A stretch of DNA of 29,674 nucleotides from Bacillota bacterium. GTDB lineage: Bacteria > Bacillota > Clostridia > Christensenellales > CAG-138. Both the position numbers and the translations under genes were made by a program. The stretch is taken from contig JAEWQH010000057.1 of assembly GCA_023399275.1 (NCBI GenBank), positions 1 to 29,674 on the forward strand, read 5' to 3'. A model generated the notes under the pieces. The model was given only the letters and a program-made list of their open reading frames with translations, did not search any database and had not been told where the DNA came from. Shown piece by piece: positions 7,074 through 14,095 of this stretch (the first letter of the stretch is position 1; every line of letters starts with the position of its first letter).

Positions 7074-7191
7074 TCAGAGGATAATACGGTCGAGCATCTC
7101 ATCGAAACTGGTGCTGATAAACTTTGGCGCAAAATCGCCCATCGATTTGACGGTCCGCACCCGCAGCGCTTCTTAACGTTTTTTCTCTCAT
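7074..7191 (-). pseudogene. VRR-NUC copy 3, frameshifted fragment
   Basis: GGGAGGTCTGCATG repeats the start region of copy 2 (GGGAGGTCGATCATG). The first codons read MREKTL as in copy 2. A one-base frameshift follows, after which the other frame reads EALRVRTVKSMGDFAPKF, then ISTSFDEMLDRIIL and a stop. That parallels copy 2's KSMGGLAPKFVSPGFDGMPD. The catalytic Asp of MPDRI survives as MLDRI, but FVEVK and everything beyond are gone. A dead third paralogue. Confidence 0.8.
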
Positions 7192-7229
7192 GCAGACCTC
7201 CCACTCTTGTTCTCAATTCCAATAAAACC

Positions 7230-7475
7230 CTTTACGCGCGTATATAGGCGTTTTGCGTGTCCACAGTCTCTTATATCTATCTTTTTCAATGTATAAGGAA
7301 GCGTAGGAACATCGGAACAAGTCAGCCGAAGAGCCTTACAATCAATGGGGTTTACGCCGTTCCTACGGATTGTTCCGGCGCGATTGACACGGCACGTTTT
7401 TTGCGCCAGGAACTTGTTCCGATTGCCGCTGTGTTCTCGATTTTTCATGTGGAACATTCCTTCGGAACATAGATG
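7230..7475. repeat. GGAACA repeat array upstream of VRR-NUC copy 3
   Basis: TACGCGCGTA (7233-7242) is followed by CGTAGGAAC (7302-7310) with its inverted copy GTTCCTACG (7359-7367). CGGAACAA (7313-7320) has its inverted copy TTGTTCCG (7370-7377), and a further TTGTTCCG lies at 7414-7421. GGAACTTGTTCC (7409-7420) is itself a dyad, and GGAACA recurs at 7451 and 7464. It is the analogue of the TGACAA array beside VapE, with a different core word. No gene is supported here. Confidence 0.55.
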
Positions 7476-7672
7476 CTTTAACTCGGAAAACGGATTCGGG
7501 ATCCATCCGAATATCGATTTGTTATTCAGGTTGTATAGCGATTTGAGAGCTTATCAGCACTTTCATTGCGTCAATTCATTTTTCATGGAAGGTAATGGCG
7601 TAATACTAACACATCCGCCTACATTACAAAAGTGACATTTACTCTCACCTTATGAAGTTAGGTAGGAAAATG

Positions 7673-7701
7673 AAAAACCACCGGGGATCCCTCCTCGGTG
7701 G
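7673..7701 (-). terminator. Intrinsic terminator, unit B
   Basis: On the minus strand CCACCG-A-GG pairs with CC-C-CGGTGG around AGGGAT, followed by TTTTT. Stem of 8 pairs with one mismatch. Confidence 0.7.
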
Positions 7702-7796
7702 CTCGCGTCTATACTTTCTACACTGCCATTCTAACAGATCCACATATAACATCAACTCTCATTTACTCTCATCTTTTGGAACCAGACGAAAAAATG

Positions 7797-7821
7797 AAAA
7801 ACGTCGGAAGTAATCCTCCGA
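7797..7821 (-). terminator. Intrinsic terminator, unit C
   Basis: On the minus strand TCGGAGG, loop ATTA, CTTCCGA (one G-U pair), then CG and TTTTT. Confidence 0.6.
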
Positions 7822-7939
7822 GGCCGCCCTATTCTGTTTGCTATTGTAATACTAACACATTAGGCTGCATGACAAAAAGTGACATTTAGTGTCATCTTCA
7901 CGGAATCGTGATGTTTTCCTGATTATAAGAGTAACAGAG

Positions 7940-8225
7940 TCAGCAGATGTCTTTCAGTGTCTTTTCATGTCTGCTTCTGATGTAGTAGGAATTTTTACAT
8001 TCATCCTGCGCTTGGATGTGGGGCTTAGGACTGTAATGCAGATCGTGGCCCATATTCACCGCTATTCCCTCACAAAAGAGGAGACACAAGTGTTCGAGTT
8101 GCGGCTTACCCTGTTCATGCATGTACGAGGACTGTCCAAAATTGGACGTACCCCATTCCGCATCTCTTTGAAGTTGCGAATGTCGCGCAAAAGATACGCT
8201 ACCTTCGTTCCGCTCCAAGTGTCAA
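7940..8225 (-). pseudogene. Rha-like phage antirepressor remnant 1
   Basis: One frame reads KVAYLLRDIRNFKE. After a frameshift another reads DAEWGTSNFGQSSYMHEQGK, then PQLEH. Together they resemble the Rha family core (V-L-R-D-I-R-N, NF--SSY-DEQGK-RP). The C-terminal FTLL---G segment is not recognisable and the frames are broken, so it is dead. Rha proteins are phage regulatory factors. Assignment rests on short motifs only. Confidence 0.45.
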
Positions 8226-8230
8226 AGTAA

Positions 8231-8603
8231 GAGGCCGGCTGAAAATTGAGCCGACCAAAGTCTTCACTAAATCCAGATTTGGTGTCAGTGATTTTTGCAA
8301 TATCACCCAGTAAATGGAGTGTTCCTTTTCACAAATTTCTGTCACGAAAAGGCTGTCGACCCTAGCAATATCCTTGGTATCTGCACAACCACAGTAGTTG
8401 TCTTTGGTATCCGCTCTTTTGCAGGGGGTCTCCCCAAAATTGGACACCCCCCACTCAGGATCTTGCTCAACTATCTACCTGATATCACGAAGCACGTGGG
8501 CATGCCGCTTGCCCTTTGCAGAGCGTGAGAGCATGCAAACTTCCTTCGCCACTGGAATGGTGATAGCGTGCTCCTTCTTGGGTTTTGCCAAGAAGCTCGT
8601 CAT
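8231..8603 (-). pseudogene. Rha-like remnant 2
   Basis: From ATG 8603 the frame reads MTSFLAKPKKEHAITIPVAK, then KGKRHAHVLRDIR and a stop. After the stop the frame resumes IVEQDPEWGVSNFGE, parallel to DAEWGTSNFGQ in remnant 1. KRH-HVLRDIR is the best Rha signature in the region. The rest, to 8231, has no family-like sequence. A 7-of-8 bp stem (8233-8256) lies at its end. Confidence 0.45.
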
Positions 8604-8745
8604 GCCTGTTCGTCAAAAACGACGAATAGCCTAACCCCTCGTTTAAGCCCTTTTCGTGCATCCTGTCAAACCATTTCGCATATTTTGAGCCTATTACGAG
8701 CAGCGTGAAGCTCTCGCCAGTTGAGGGTGGGTTTCTCGCTTTCAT
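8604..8745 (-). pseudogene. Possible third Rha-like C-terminal fragment
   Basis: The minus frame contains GESFTLLVIGSKYAKWFDRM, weakly like the Rha segment GFTLLVMGFTG-KA. It would precede remnant 2 in the direction of transcription. Support is thin. Confidence 0.25.
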
Positions 8746-8766
8746 ATGGGATGGTAATCAGTCTGA

Positions 8767-8792
8767 ACTTTTACTCAAAATTGAGTAAAAGT
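8767..8792. repeat. 12-bp perfect inverted repeat
   Basis: ACTTTTACTCAA and TTGAGTAAAAGT separated by AA. The compact near-palindrome looks more like an operator than a terminator. A cousin lies at 8951-8978. Confidence 0.6.
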
Positions 8793-8950
8793 CTTTCACT
8801 TCATGATAGTTATTTGCACCGATTCAAAGGAACCCTCACGATAAAAACTGTAAAAAGTAGATGTCCGTTAGATAAAAGTGCTTTGTAATCATATACAAGC
8901 CGACAATAATGGAAGGGCGACTTCGTGGTCGGTTACCAGTTGCCAGTATG

Positions 8951-8978
8951 AACTTTCGGACAAAAATGTCTAAAAGTT
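8951..8978. repeat. Second, imperfect inverted repeat of the same type
   Basis: AACTTTCGGACA and TGTCTAAAAGTT pair at 10 of 12 positions around AAAA. It shares the outer AACTTT/AAAAGT arms with 8767-8792 but has a different core. Both lie in the 8750-9190 stretch that has no supported gene. Confidence 0.5.
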
Positions 8979-9036
8979 AATCTGTCGGCGGATTAAAGGC
9001 CGAGATCTGACATTGTTATACACCTGGCATCCGAAA

Positions 9037-9065
9037 TTGTGTTAACCTCTGCTATCTGATAAAAT
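9037..9065 (+). promoter_or_regulatory. Possible promoter for the BPL-N lipoprotein
   Basis: TTGTGT, 17-bp spacer, TAAAAT (9060-9065); about 190 nt upstream of the start at 9255. The -10 matches 5 of 6 bases, the -35 only 3 of 6. Confidence 0.35.
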
Positions 9066-9254
9066 AAACGGCAGGGGATTTTCTTAATAACAGAGAAAGC
9101 AAAAACGGGGAAGAACGAGAGTCCGTCATCCCTCAACAGTCGCAAACTCCATCAGGCCTATCGAGGTCACCAGTTCCGAACAACGTTCGATCGAATGCAT
9201 ATCCAACTCAATGAAACCCGCACGAGAGACCAGAAAGGGAATGGGTACTCGCTC

Positions 9255-10106
9255 ATGAAACACCGGATCCTCCTGATTGTTTGCCTATTATTCCTGTTTA
9301 CCGCCACAGCTTGCGTCTTGGAATCGCCGGATGATTCATCACTGGTTTCGGTGACCGAGGACATTGTCTCAGAACCGGAAGAAGCGTTTGAGACAAAAAT
9401 AGAAGAAACCGGCGATATGCTAAACGCATCCTCAGCGGTCGCAAAGGAAGGCGGCGCCGTGCTGATCTACAACGGTGAAATTGCCGCGGAGGGTTGCCCG
9501 GAAGCGCTGGTAAAGGTCGCGGAGCGTATGGGGCTGGAGGTGCTCTACTTCGATTCGGCGGACACGTTTTTGGAGCAACTGGACGATGCGGCTCTTTGCA
9601 TGATCGGCGGAACGGAGGACGATCTCGATCCGCTTGTTTCGCAGTTTACGCCAGAAATGCAGTCAAAACTGCAGGGTTGGATCGAATCGGGCGGCGGATT
9701 TCTCGGCATCTGCGGGGGCGCCTACATCGGCTCCATGGGTTGGGAGGAAAGCGACGGGTTCGTCGCCATGCTGAATTTAGCGCCTGTTGAGACGGAAGAG
9801 TATCTGTCTGATCCCGACCCGCGGATCATATCCGTTGACTGGAACGGTGAACAGCGATCGATTTATTACGCTTATGGTCCTGCGTTTCTAACCGATGGTG
9901 TGCCAGCCGTCGAGGTCATAACAACCTACGAAGACGGTCGAACCGCCGCAATTGAATACGCGCGCGGTGACGGCAATGTGATCCTCTGCGGCCCGCACCC
10001 TGAGGCGGACGAAACCTGGCTGGATGACGACCCTGTGCCGCTGGACGCGGATCAATGGGAGGGCACATCCGATCTGATTCAGGATTTATTTGAACGGCTT
10101 ATCTGA
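9255..10106 (+). CDS. BPL-N domain lipoprotein (glutamine-amidotransferase fold)
   Basis: A 283-residue protein with a lipoprotein-type signal: basic MKHR, hydrophobic LLIVCLLFLFTATAC, acylated Cys at 20 (lipobox ATAC is slightly atypical), then an acidic spacer. Residues about 65-283 match the BPL-N family, related to biotin-protein-ligase N-terminal domains and class I glutamine amidotransferases. The nucleophile elbow is GGGFLGICGGAY with Cys153, and GPHPE (His248, Glu250) completes the triad. The substrate is unknown. The start at 9255 has AAAGGGAATGGG about 9 nt upstream; 20 extra upstream codons are unsupported. It sits alone in opposite orientation to the phage genes, just before the integrase, the usual place for cargo genes. 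It probably acts outside the membrane. Confidence 0.82.
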   Translation: MKHRILLIVCLLFLFTATACVLESPDDSSLVSVTEDIVSEPEEAFETKIEETGDMLNASSAVAKEGGAVLIYNGEIAAEGCPEALVKVAERMGLEVLYFDSADTFLEQLDDAALCMIGGTEDDLDPLVSQFTPEMQSKLQGWIESGGGFLGICGGAYIGSMGWEESDGFVAMLNLAPVETEEYLSDPDPRIISVDWNGEQRSIYYAYGPAFLTDGVPAVEVITTYEDGRTAAIEYARGDGNVILCGPHPEADETWLDDDPVPLDADQWEGTSDLIQDLFERLI

Positions 10107-10160
10107 CAAACACTAAATGACAGCATTCATCATTTTGATTCAATATTATGTATAATCGAC

Positions 10161-10189
10161 TTGCTAATTTGAAATTAGAATTGTACACT
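10161..10189 (+). promoter_or_regulatory. Candidate integrase promoter with dyad in the spacer
   Basis: TTGCTA (10161-10166), 17 bp, TACACT (10184-10189). The 7-bp dyad CTAATTT-G-AAATTAG (10164-10178) covers the -35 and spacer, where a repressor could block it. An alternative -10 TATAAT at 10151 has no well-spaced -35. CATAACACTATCACAT, shared with 6422-6437, lies at 10232-10247 in the leader. Confidence 0.4.
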
Positions 10190-10260
10190 CAGCACGCAAG
10201 TGAAAATTGCGTATACAGGTCAAATCATTCTCATAACACTATCACATCGGAGGTCACAGA

Positions 10261-11343
10261 TTGGCAAAGCAAAAGAAACGCCTGCGCGCGCAGATCACAG
10301 TAGGACATGGCGCAGATGGAACTCCAGTTTATAGGTGGGCTAGCGGTCGAACTAAAAAAGAGCTTGAGGCAAATAAAGAAGAACTGCGTCGGCTGCATAT
10401 AAATGGGGCCGTTGCGATTCGCAGGGATATCTTCTTTGGCGAGTTTGTGACCGACTGGTACCGCGTTTACAAAGAACCGTATCTCAGCGCAAGCTCTAAA
10501 GCAAACTACCGCAGTGTGCTGAATCACTATCTCTTCCCCGCCTTCGGGGACAAGCAGATGCGTGCCATCACGGCAGTGCAGCTTCAGGAGTATATGAACG
10601 ACCTTGTCGGCACCGGGAAGACAACTCTCACCTATATCATGATCATTCTATCAAACTGCTTCTCGCTCGCCTGCGCGCAGGGGGTCATCGACCGCAACAC
10701 CGCGGAAGCGCTCAAGCCGCCCAAAGCTGAGAGGACGAGCCGACGAGCCCTCACGCCGCAGGAGAGCGCCGCTGTGCAACAAATGATTAACACCCACCCC
10801 GACGGCTTGCTCCTCGCTATCCTCTTCTACACGGGCCTACGTCGCGGCGAAGTGTTGGGGCTTCGCTGGTCGGACGTCGATTTTACGGCATGCACTTTAC
10901 ATGTTGAGCGCGACATCGACTTCGTCATCGGAACGGTTGGTTCGGTCAAAACCGCATCGTCTGTGCGTACGGTGCCGATCCCCGATCCACTGATGGCCAT
11001 GCTGCAAAAACATCGTCAAATCGGAAGTGGTTACGTGATTCGCGCCGCGCGTACAGACTCTTTCTGGACACAGTCTACGTTTTCGCGACACTGGCGCTCA
11101 ATTCAAACGGAGTTGCTTCGTATCGATCCGAGCATTGAGAACGATACCGTCGGCTCCATTTTGACTCCGCATTACTTTCGGCACAACTATGCCTCCATCC
11201 TATATCGCACTGGCGTGGATGTTCTCTCAGCCCAGCGCTACCTTGGCCACACCGATCCGGCGACCACGATGCGCATCTATACTCACCTTGCAGATGAGAC
11301 GGAGATGAAGGATGCTGAAAAGGTGAGAAAAGCTTTCTCTTGA
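10261..11343 (+). CDS. int: Tyrosine recombinase (phage integrase)
   Basis: A 360-residue site-specific integrase. Residues 1-60 hold the arm-type DNA-binding domain (an AP2-like segment reading GTPVYRWASGRTKKEL), about 65-140 the SAM-like core-binding domain, and 160-355 the catalytic domain. Catalytic residues are visible: Arg194 in TGLRRGEVLG, Lys230 in SVKTASS, His304/Arg307 in HYFRHNY, His330 in LGHTD and Tyr340 in RIYTHL. The start is TTG 10261 with GGAGG 7 nt upstream. It converges on tRNA-Gln, whose 3' end is a classic target for such enzymes. The frame is intact, so it could still be active although the rest of the element is decayed. Confidence 0.95.
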   Translation: MAKQKKRLRAQITVGHGADGTPVYRWASGRTKKELEANKEELRRLHINGAVAIRRDIFFGEFVTDWYRVYKEPYLSASSKANYRSVLNHYLFPAFGDKQMRAITAVQLQEYMNDLVGTGKTTLTYIMIILSNCFSLACAQGVIDRNTAEALKPPKAERTSRRALTPQESAAVQQMINTHPDGLLLAILFYTGLRRGEVLGLRWSDVDFTACTLHVERDIDFVIGTVGSVKTASSVRTVPIPDPLMAMLQKHRQIGSGYVIRAARTDSFWTQSTFSRHWRSIQTELLRIDPSIENDTVGSILTPHYFRHNYASILYRTGVDVLSAQRYLGHTDPATTMRIYTHLADETEMKDAEKVRKAFS

Positions 11344-11365
11344 CCGAAAAAAATGGCCTCAAACC

Positions 11366-11386
11366 TGGCAAGAAATTGGCAAGAAA
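11366..11386. repeat. Direct repeat, possible integrase arm sites
   Basis: TGGCAAGAAA at 11366-11375 and again at 11377-11386, just after the int stop. Short direct repeats next to int are typical of arm-type binding sites. TTGGCAAAG also occurs at the int start. Confidence 0.4.
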
Positions 11387-11426
11387 GTTTTTATTATCGC
11401 ACGTTATCGTACGACATCCAAAACGC

Positions 11427-11454
11427 AAAAAAGCCCCAATTTAGGGCTTTTTTT
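11427..11454. terminator. Bidirectional terminator between int and tRNA-Gln
   Basis: AAAAAAGCCC and GGGCTTTTTT form a 10-bp stem with T-runs in both directions. It serves the convergent int (+) and tRNA-Gln (-) transcripts. Confidence 0.85.
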
Positions 11455-11527
11455 GGCTGCGGAACTAGGACTCGAACCTAGACAATACGAGTCAGAGTCG
11501 TAGGTGCTACCATTACACAATTCCGCA
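11454..11527 (-). tRNA. tRNA-Gln (anticodon CTG)
   Basis: Acceptor stem TGCGGAA/TTCCGCA, discriminator G and encoded CCA. Anticodon stem TACGA/TCGTA holds loop CTCTGAC with anticodon CTG; T arm CTAGG-TTCGAGT-CCTAG. Reads CAG codons. Its 3' end abuts the shared terminator and faces the integrase, so it is the likely attachment target. Confidence 0.95.
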
Positions 11528-11729
11528 ACGCACGTATTTGAGTATCCCGAAGTGCCGTTCGTCTTCTTTATAACACCCGCCTCTCGGCAGGTGGGTACGT
11601 CGTGATCGCCGCGATCTTCCCATCCGTAACGGGCCTGATCTTGTCTTCTCAACGGAACGCTCCCGTAGTTACTTTGTGGGTTTATAACCGAAAACGTAAC
11701 GCACACCGCAGGATATTCAATCTTCGCTG
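11528..11729. other. Spacer between two tRNA genes, with a hairpin
   Basis: No gene is supported. CACCCGCC (11574-11581) and GGCAGGTG (11586-11593) flank TCTC. Read on the minus strand the stem has eight pairs (one G-U) with a GAGA loop. It lies in the path of a possible tRNA-Val/tRNA-Gln co-transcript and might be a processing structure. Confidence 0.4.
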
Positions 11730-11806
11730 TGGTGGGATTAGTTGGGATCGAACCAACGACCTCTACGATGTCAACGTAGCGCTCTGACCAGCTGAGCTAT
11801 AACCCC
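11730..11806 (-). tRNA. tRNA-Val (anticodon GAC)
   Basis: Acceptor stem GGGGTTA/TAATCCC with one G-U pair, discriminator A and encoded CCA (11730-11732). Anticodon stem CTACG/CGTAG holds TTGACAT, anticodon GAC; T arm GTTGG-TTCGATC-CCAAC. 77 nt. Confidence 0.95.
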
Positions 11807-11819
11807 GCGTGCACATATT

Positions 11820-11847
11820 ATTATACACACGGAGGATGAAAATGCAA
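11820..11847 (-). promoter_or_regulatory. Promoter of tRNA-Val
   Basis: TTGCAT (11842-11847), 16-bp spacer, perfect TATAAT (11820-11825) on the minus strand, ending 13 nt before the tRNA 5' end. It may also drive tRNA-Gln by read-through. Confidence 0.75.
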
Positions 11848-11884
11848 GACGTTTTTTTCAGGCGGGCGCATCTCATCCTCGAAA

Positions 11885-12345
11885 TTGATAGGGTTCGTCA
11901 AGCAGAAAACGCCGTCAAAACGAAACGCTCGCGTACGTGGCTGCCTTCCAGGAGCGTGACCATCTCATCCGCCGCAAGCCGGCCTTTTCTGCGCATGTTC
12001 TGGTGAATCGTCGTCAAAGCGGGGCTCGTCAGGCGGCACCAGTAGAGATAATCAGCCCTACGATGAAAACCTCCTCCGGCACACGGCGCGCGCCTTGTCG
12101 GATTCCCGCCATAATGCTGGCCGTCATCCCATCTGCCGTGGTAAAGACCGCCGCAACCCCCTGCTGTTTTCCACCCAGCGAGCATACCCTCCGCACCGGG
12201 CAGCTTTTCTTCGCGTTTTTGCACCATGGCACCCATATCTACTTCAAAGGCACGGCTGCCTCGCCCCCCTCGCCGACATATACGCCTGCCGTCGCAATCA
12301 GGCGGAGCCTGCCGACTCCGCCTTCCCGCGAAAGGTCCCTTGTGA
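11885..12345 (-). pseudogene. LacI-family regulator remnant (effector-binding half)
   Basis: One frame reads GVAAVFTTADGMTASIMAGI then RRVPEEVFIVGL. A second continues DYLYWCRLTSPALTTIHQNM and GRLAADEMVTLLEG, then VRERFVLTAF. Joined by a frameshift near 12050, they give the C-terminal sugar-binding domain pattern of LacI/GalR regulators (A-x-x-D, RVPEDVxVVGxD, LTTxxQ, GRLAAxxL). There is no HTH domain. It lies directly downstream of the transporter operon on the same strand. Confidence 0.7.
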
Positions 12346-12355
12346 TCGGCGGCGT

Positions 12356-14095
12356 TTACGCCGATATCCGCCACCCGCTTGTCTTTGTCTGCAAGTTCCA
12401 CAACTTGGCGTACAGCCCGTCTTTTTGTATCAACTCCGCATGCGTTCCCTGCTCTACGACTTTTCCCGCATCCAAAACGAGGATATTGTCTGCTTTCACC
12501 ACTGTTTTGAGCCGATGCGCGATCATGATGACGGTGCGCCCCTGCACCAGTCGGCTGACGGCCTTTTGCATCTCCACTTCGTTCTCCGTGTCAAGGGAGG
12601 ATGTCGCCTCATCCAGCAACACCACAGGCGCATCTTTCAGCATGGCCCGGGCGATGGAAATGCGCTGCTTTTCGCCCCCCGACAGGGTGGAACCGCCCTC
12701 GCCGATCATGGTATCGTAGCCGTTTGGCAGCTCCATGATAAAATCGTGGCATAGCGCATCCTTAGCGGCCTGCTCAATCTCCGCCTGCGTGGCGTTTTCT
12801 CGCCCATAGCGGATATTGTTGCGGATGGTATCCTGAAACAGATAGACATCCTGAAATACGACCGATATCCTCTGCATCAGCTTTTCAGGATCCATATCCC
12901 GTTCATTTGCACCGCCAAACAGCACCTTCCCCTCCTGCGGGTCATAGAAGCGGGAGATCAGCCGCAGCATGGTGGATTTCCCGCTGCCCGATGGGCCGAC
13001 GATGGCGGTGAGCGTTCCCTCCTTCATTTCGGCGCTGACGCTGCTTAGCACGGTGTCCTTTCCGTAGCCAAAGGTGACATTTTCAAATCGAATATCGTGC
13101 CGCGCCGGCGCGCTCCTGTCCCCTGCCATGACTGGCTCGTCCATGATCGCCATGATGCGCTCGCCTGCCAGGTTATGATACTTCAGCTCGCCTAGTTTGA
13201 TCACCGCCACGGCCAGCGGATCGAAGATGCGGGTTCCGGCCAGCAAAAACAGCGCGAACACCGGAAGATCGAGCGTTCCGCCCAAAATGAGGTAGACGCC
13301 TACGATGGTCACGAGGGAGACACCGGTCTTGAGGAACGCAATCGCCACGAGGAAGAACGGCCCAAGCCCGCCTTCCAACCGGATGCTCTCCTTCATGAAG
13401 CGGTAAAACGCCCGCTCCAGTTTGGTAAAGTTCTCCCCCCGCAGGTTGTAGGACTTGATGATCTTCATGCCGAGCAGATACTCTGAGAGCCGGTTGGATA
13501 GTTCAATGCGCGCCCTGGAGTGGCTTTCGCCCCAGCGACGCTCGAGACCGTTGACCGACCATAGCAGCAAAAGCGCCACAGGGAATCCCGCAAACATGGC
13601 AAGCGCCATGCGCCAATCCATAGCGGATAGGAAAACGGCGGCAAGGAGCGGTGCAACACAGCCTGCTATGACCTGGGGCAGGCAGTGTGCGGAGCCTTCC
13701 TCGATCTGCAAAAAATCGTTTGTCATGGTGCTTGATATCGCGCCGGGATCGCGGCCGGTGAGATATCCCAGCGGCAGCTTACGCAGATGCTCCGCCAGCT
13801 TTGCGCGCCCGTCCGTGGAGGAGGCATAGGAATCCCGGTAGCATGCCCGGTAGGACAGCGCCTCCAACAGATACAGTACAAACAGCGAAAGCACCATCCC
13901 GCCCACAGCCAGCCACATGGTCTTTGTGTCCATGGGCCTGCCCGGATCGGCGTAGTATTGGTAGATCAGAGAGATCACCAGCGCCGTCAGCCCAAAGGGC
14001 AGCATGTTAAACAGGTTGGCGAGTGCCGTCCAGAGTATGGGCTTTCCCATTTTTTTCGGATCGCCCGCCGTGATGTTGCGTAACAGTGCCTTCAT
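12356..14095 (-). CDS. ABC exporter-fold half-transporter 2 (YbtQ/P-like)
   Basis: A 579-residue TM-NBD protein: about six membrane helices over residues 10-310 and an ABC ATPase over 330-579. It has Walker A GPSGSGKST, Q-loop FQDVYLFQ, signature LSGGEKQRISIARA, Walker B VVLLDEATSSLD and H-loop IAHRLKT, so a complete ATP site. Its ATG at 14095 overlaps the stop of the upstream gene as ATGA, with GGGGG upstream, so the two are translationally coupled and probably form a heterodimer. Proteins of this fold in AraC-regulated clusters include YbtP/YbtQ, which import Fe-siderophore despite exporter architecture. The substrate here is inferred from context. The longer open frame (24 more codons) is rejected. 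Confidence 0.88.
   Translation of the reverse strand: MKALLRNITAGDPKKMGKPILWTALANLFNMLPFGLTALVISLIYQYYADPGRPMDTKTMWLAVGGMVLSLFVLYLLEALSYRACYRDSYASSTDGRAKLAEHLRKLPLGYLTGRDPGAISSTMTNDFLQIEEGSAHCLPQVIAGCVAPLLAAVFLSAMDWRMALAMFAGFPVALLLLWSVNGLERRWGESHSRARIELSNRLSEYLLGMKIIKSYNLRGENFTKLERAFYRFMKESIRLEGGLGPFFLVAIAFLKTGVSLVTIVGVYLILGGTLDLPVFALFLLAGTRIFDPLAVAVIKLGELKYHNLAGERIMAIMDEPVMAGDRSAPARHDIRFENVTFGYGKDTVLSSVSAEMKEGTLTAIVGPSGSGKSTMLRLISRFYDPQEGKVLFGGANERDMDPEKLMQRISVVFQDVYLFQDTIRNNIRYGRENATQAEIEQAAKDALCHDFIMELPNGYDTMIGEGGSTLSGGEKQRISIARAMLKDAPVVLLDEATSSLDTENEVEMQKAVSRLVQGRTVIMIAHRLKTVVKADNILVLDAGKVVEQGTHAELIQKDGLYAKLWNLQTKTSGWRISA

Larger units (their letters stand above)
7601..7897. repeat. Tandem array of iteron/terminator units A, B, C
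   Basis: TAATACTAACACAT occurs identically at 7601-7614 and 7847-7860. Each copy is followed about 15 bp later by GTGACATTTA-type 10-bp repeats; a diverged third copy starts near 7726. Between them lie two minus-strand terminators. Read on the minus strand each full unit is: iterons, TGTTAG-like stretch, a segment like AAACAGAATAGG, then a hairpin and T-run. The unit at 6357-6480 is a fourth relative with AAACAGAATACG. No ORF is convincing. Confidence 0.6.

Noticed and set aside
6441..7897. CRISPR array
   Set aside because: Repeats are 10-bp contiguous iterons or 120-bp units, with no 25-36 bp repeats, regular spacers or cas genes.
7889..8230. 113-codon plus ORF
   Set aside because: The opposite strand shows Rha-like motifs; the plus frame has no ribosome site or family features.
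6422..10247. 16-bp repeat CATAACACTATCACAT as attL/attR
   Set aside because: The first copy belongs to the iteron unit family, and the tRNA-Gln 3' end is a better att target. A chance 16-mer match in 30 kb is also not negligible.
11404..11706. 100-codon minus ORF across tRNA-Gln
   Set aside because: Runs through the tRNA and terminator; not coding.
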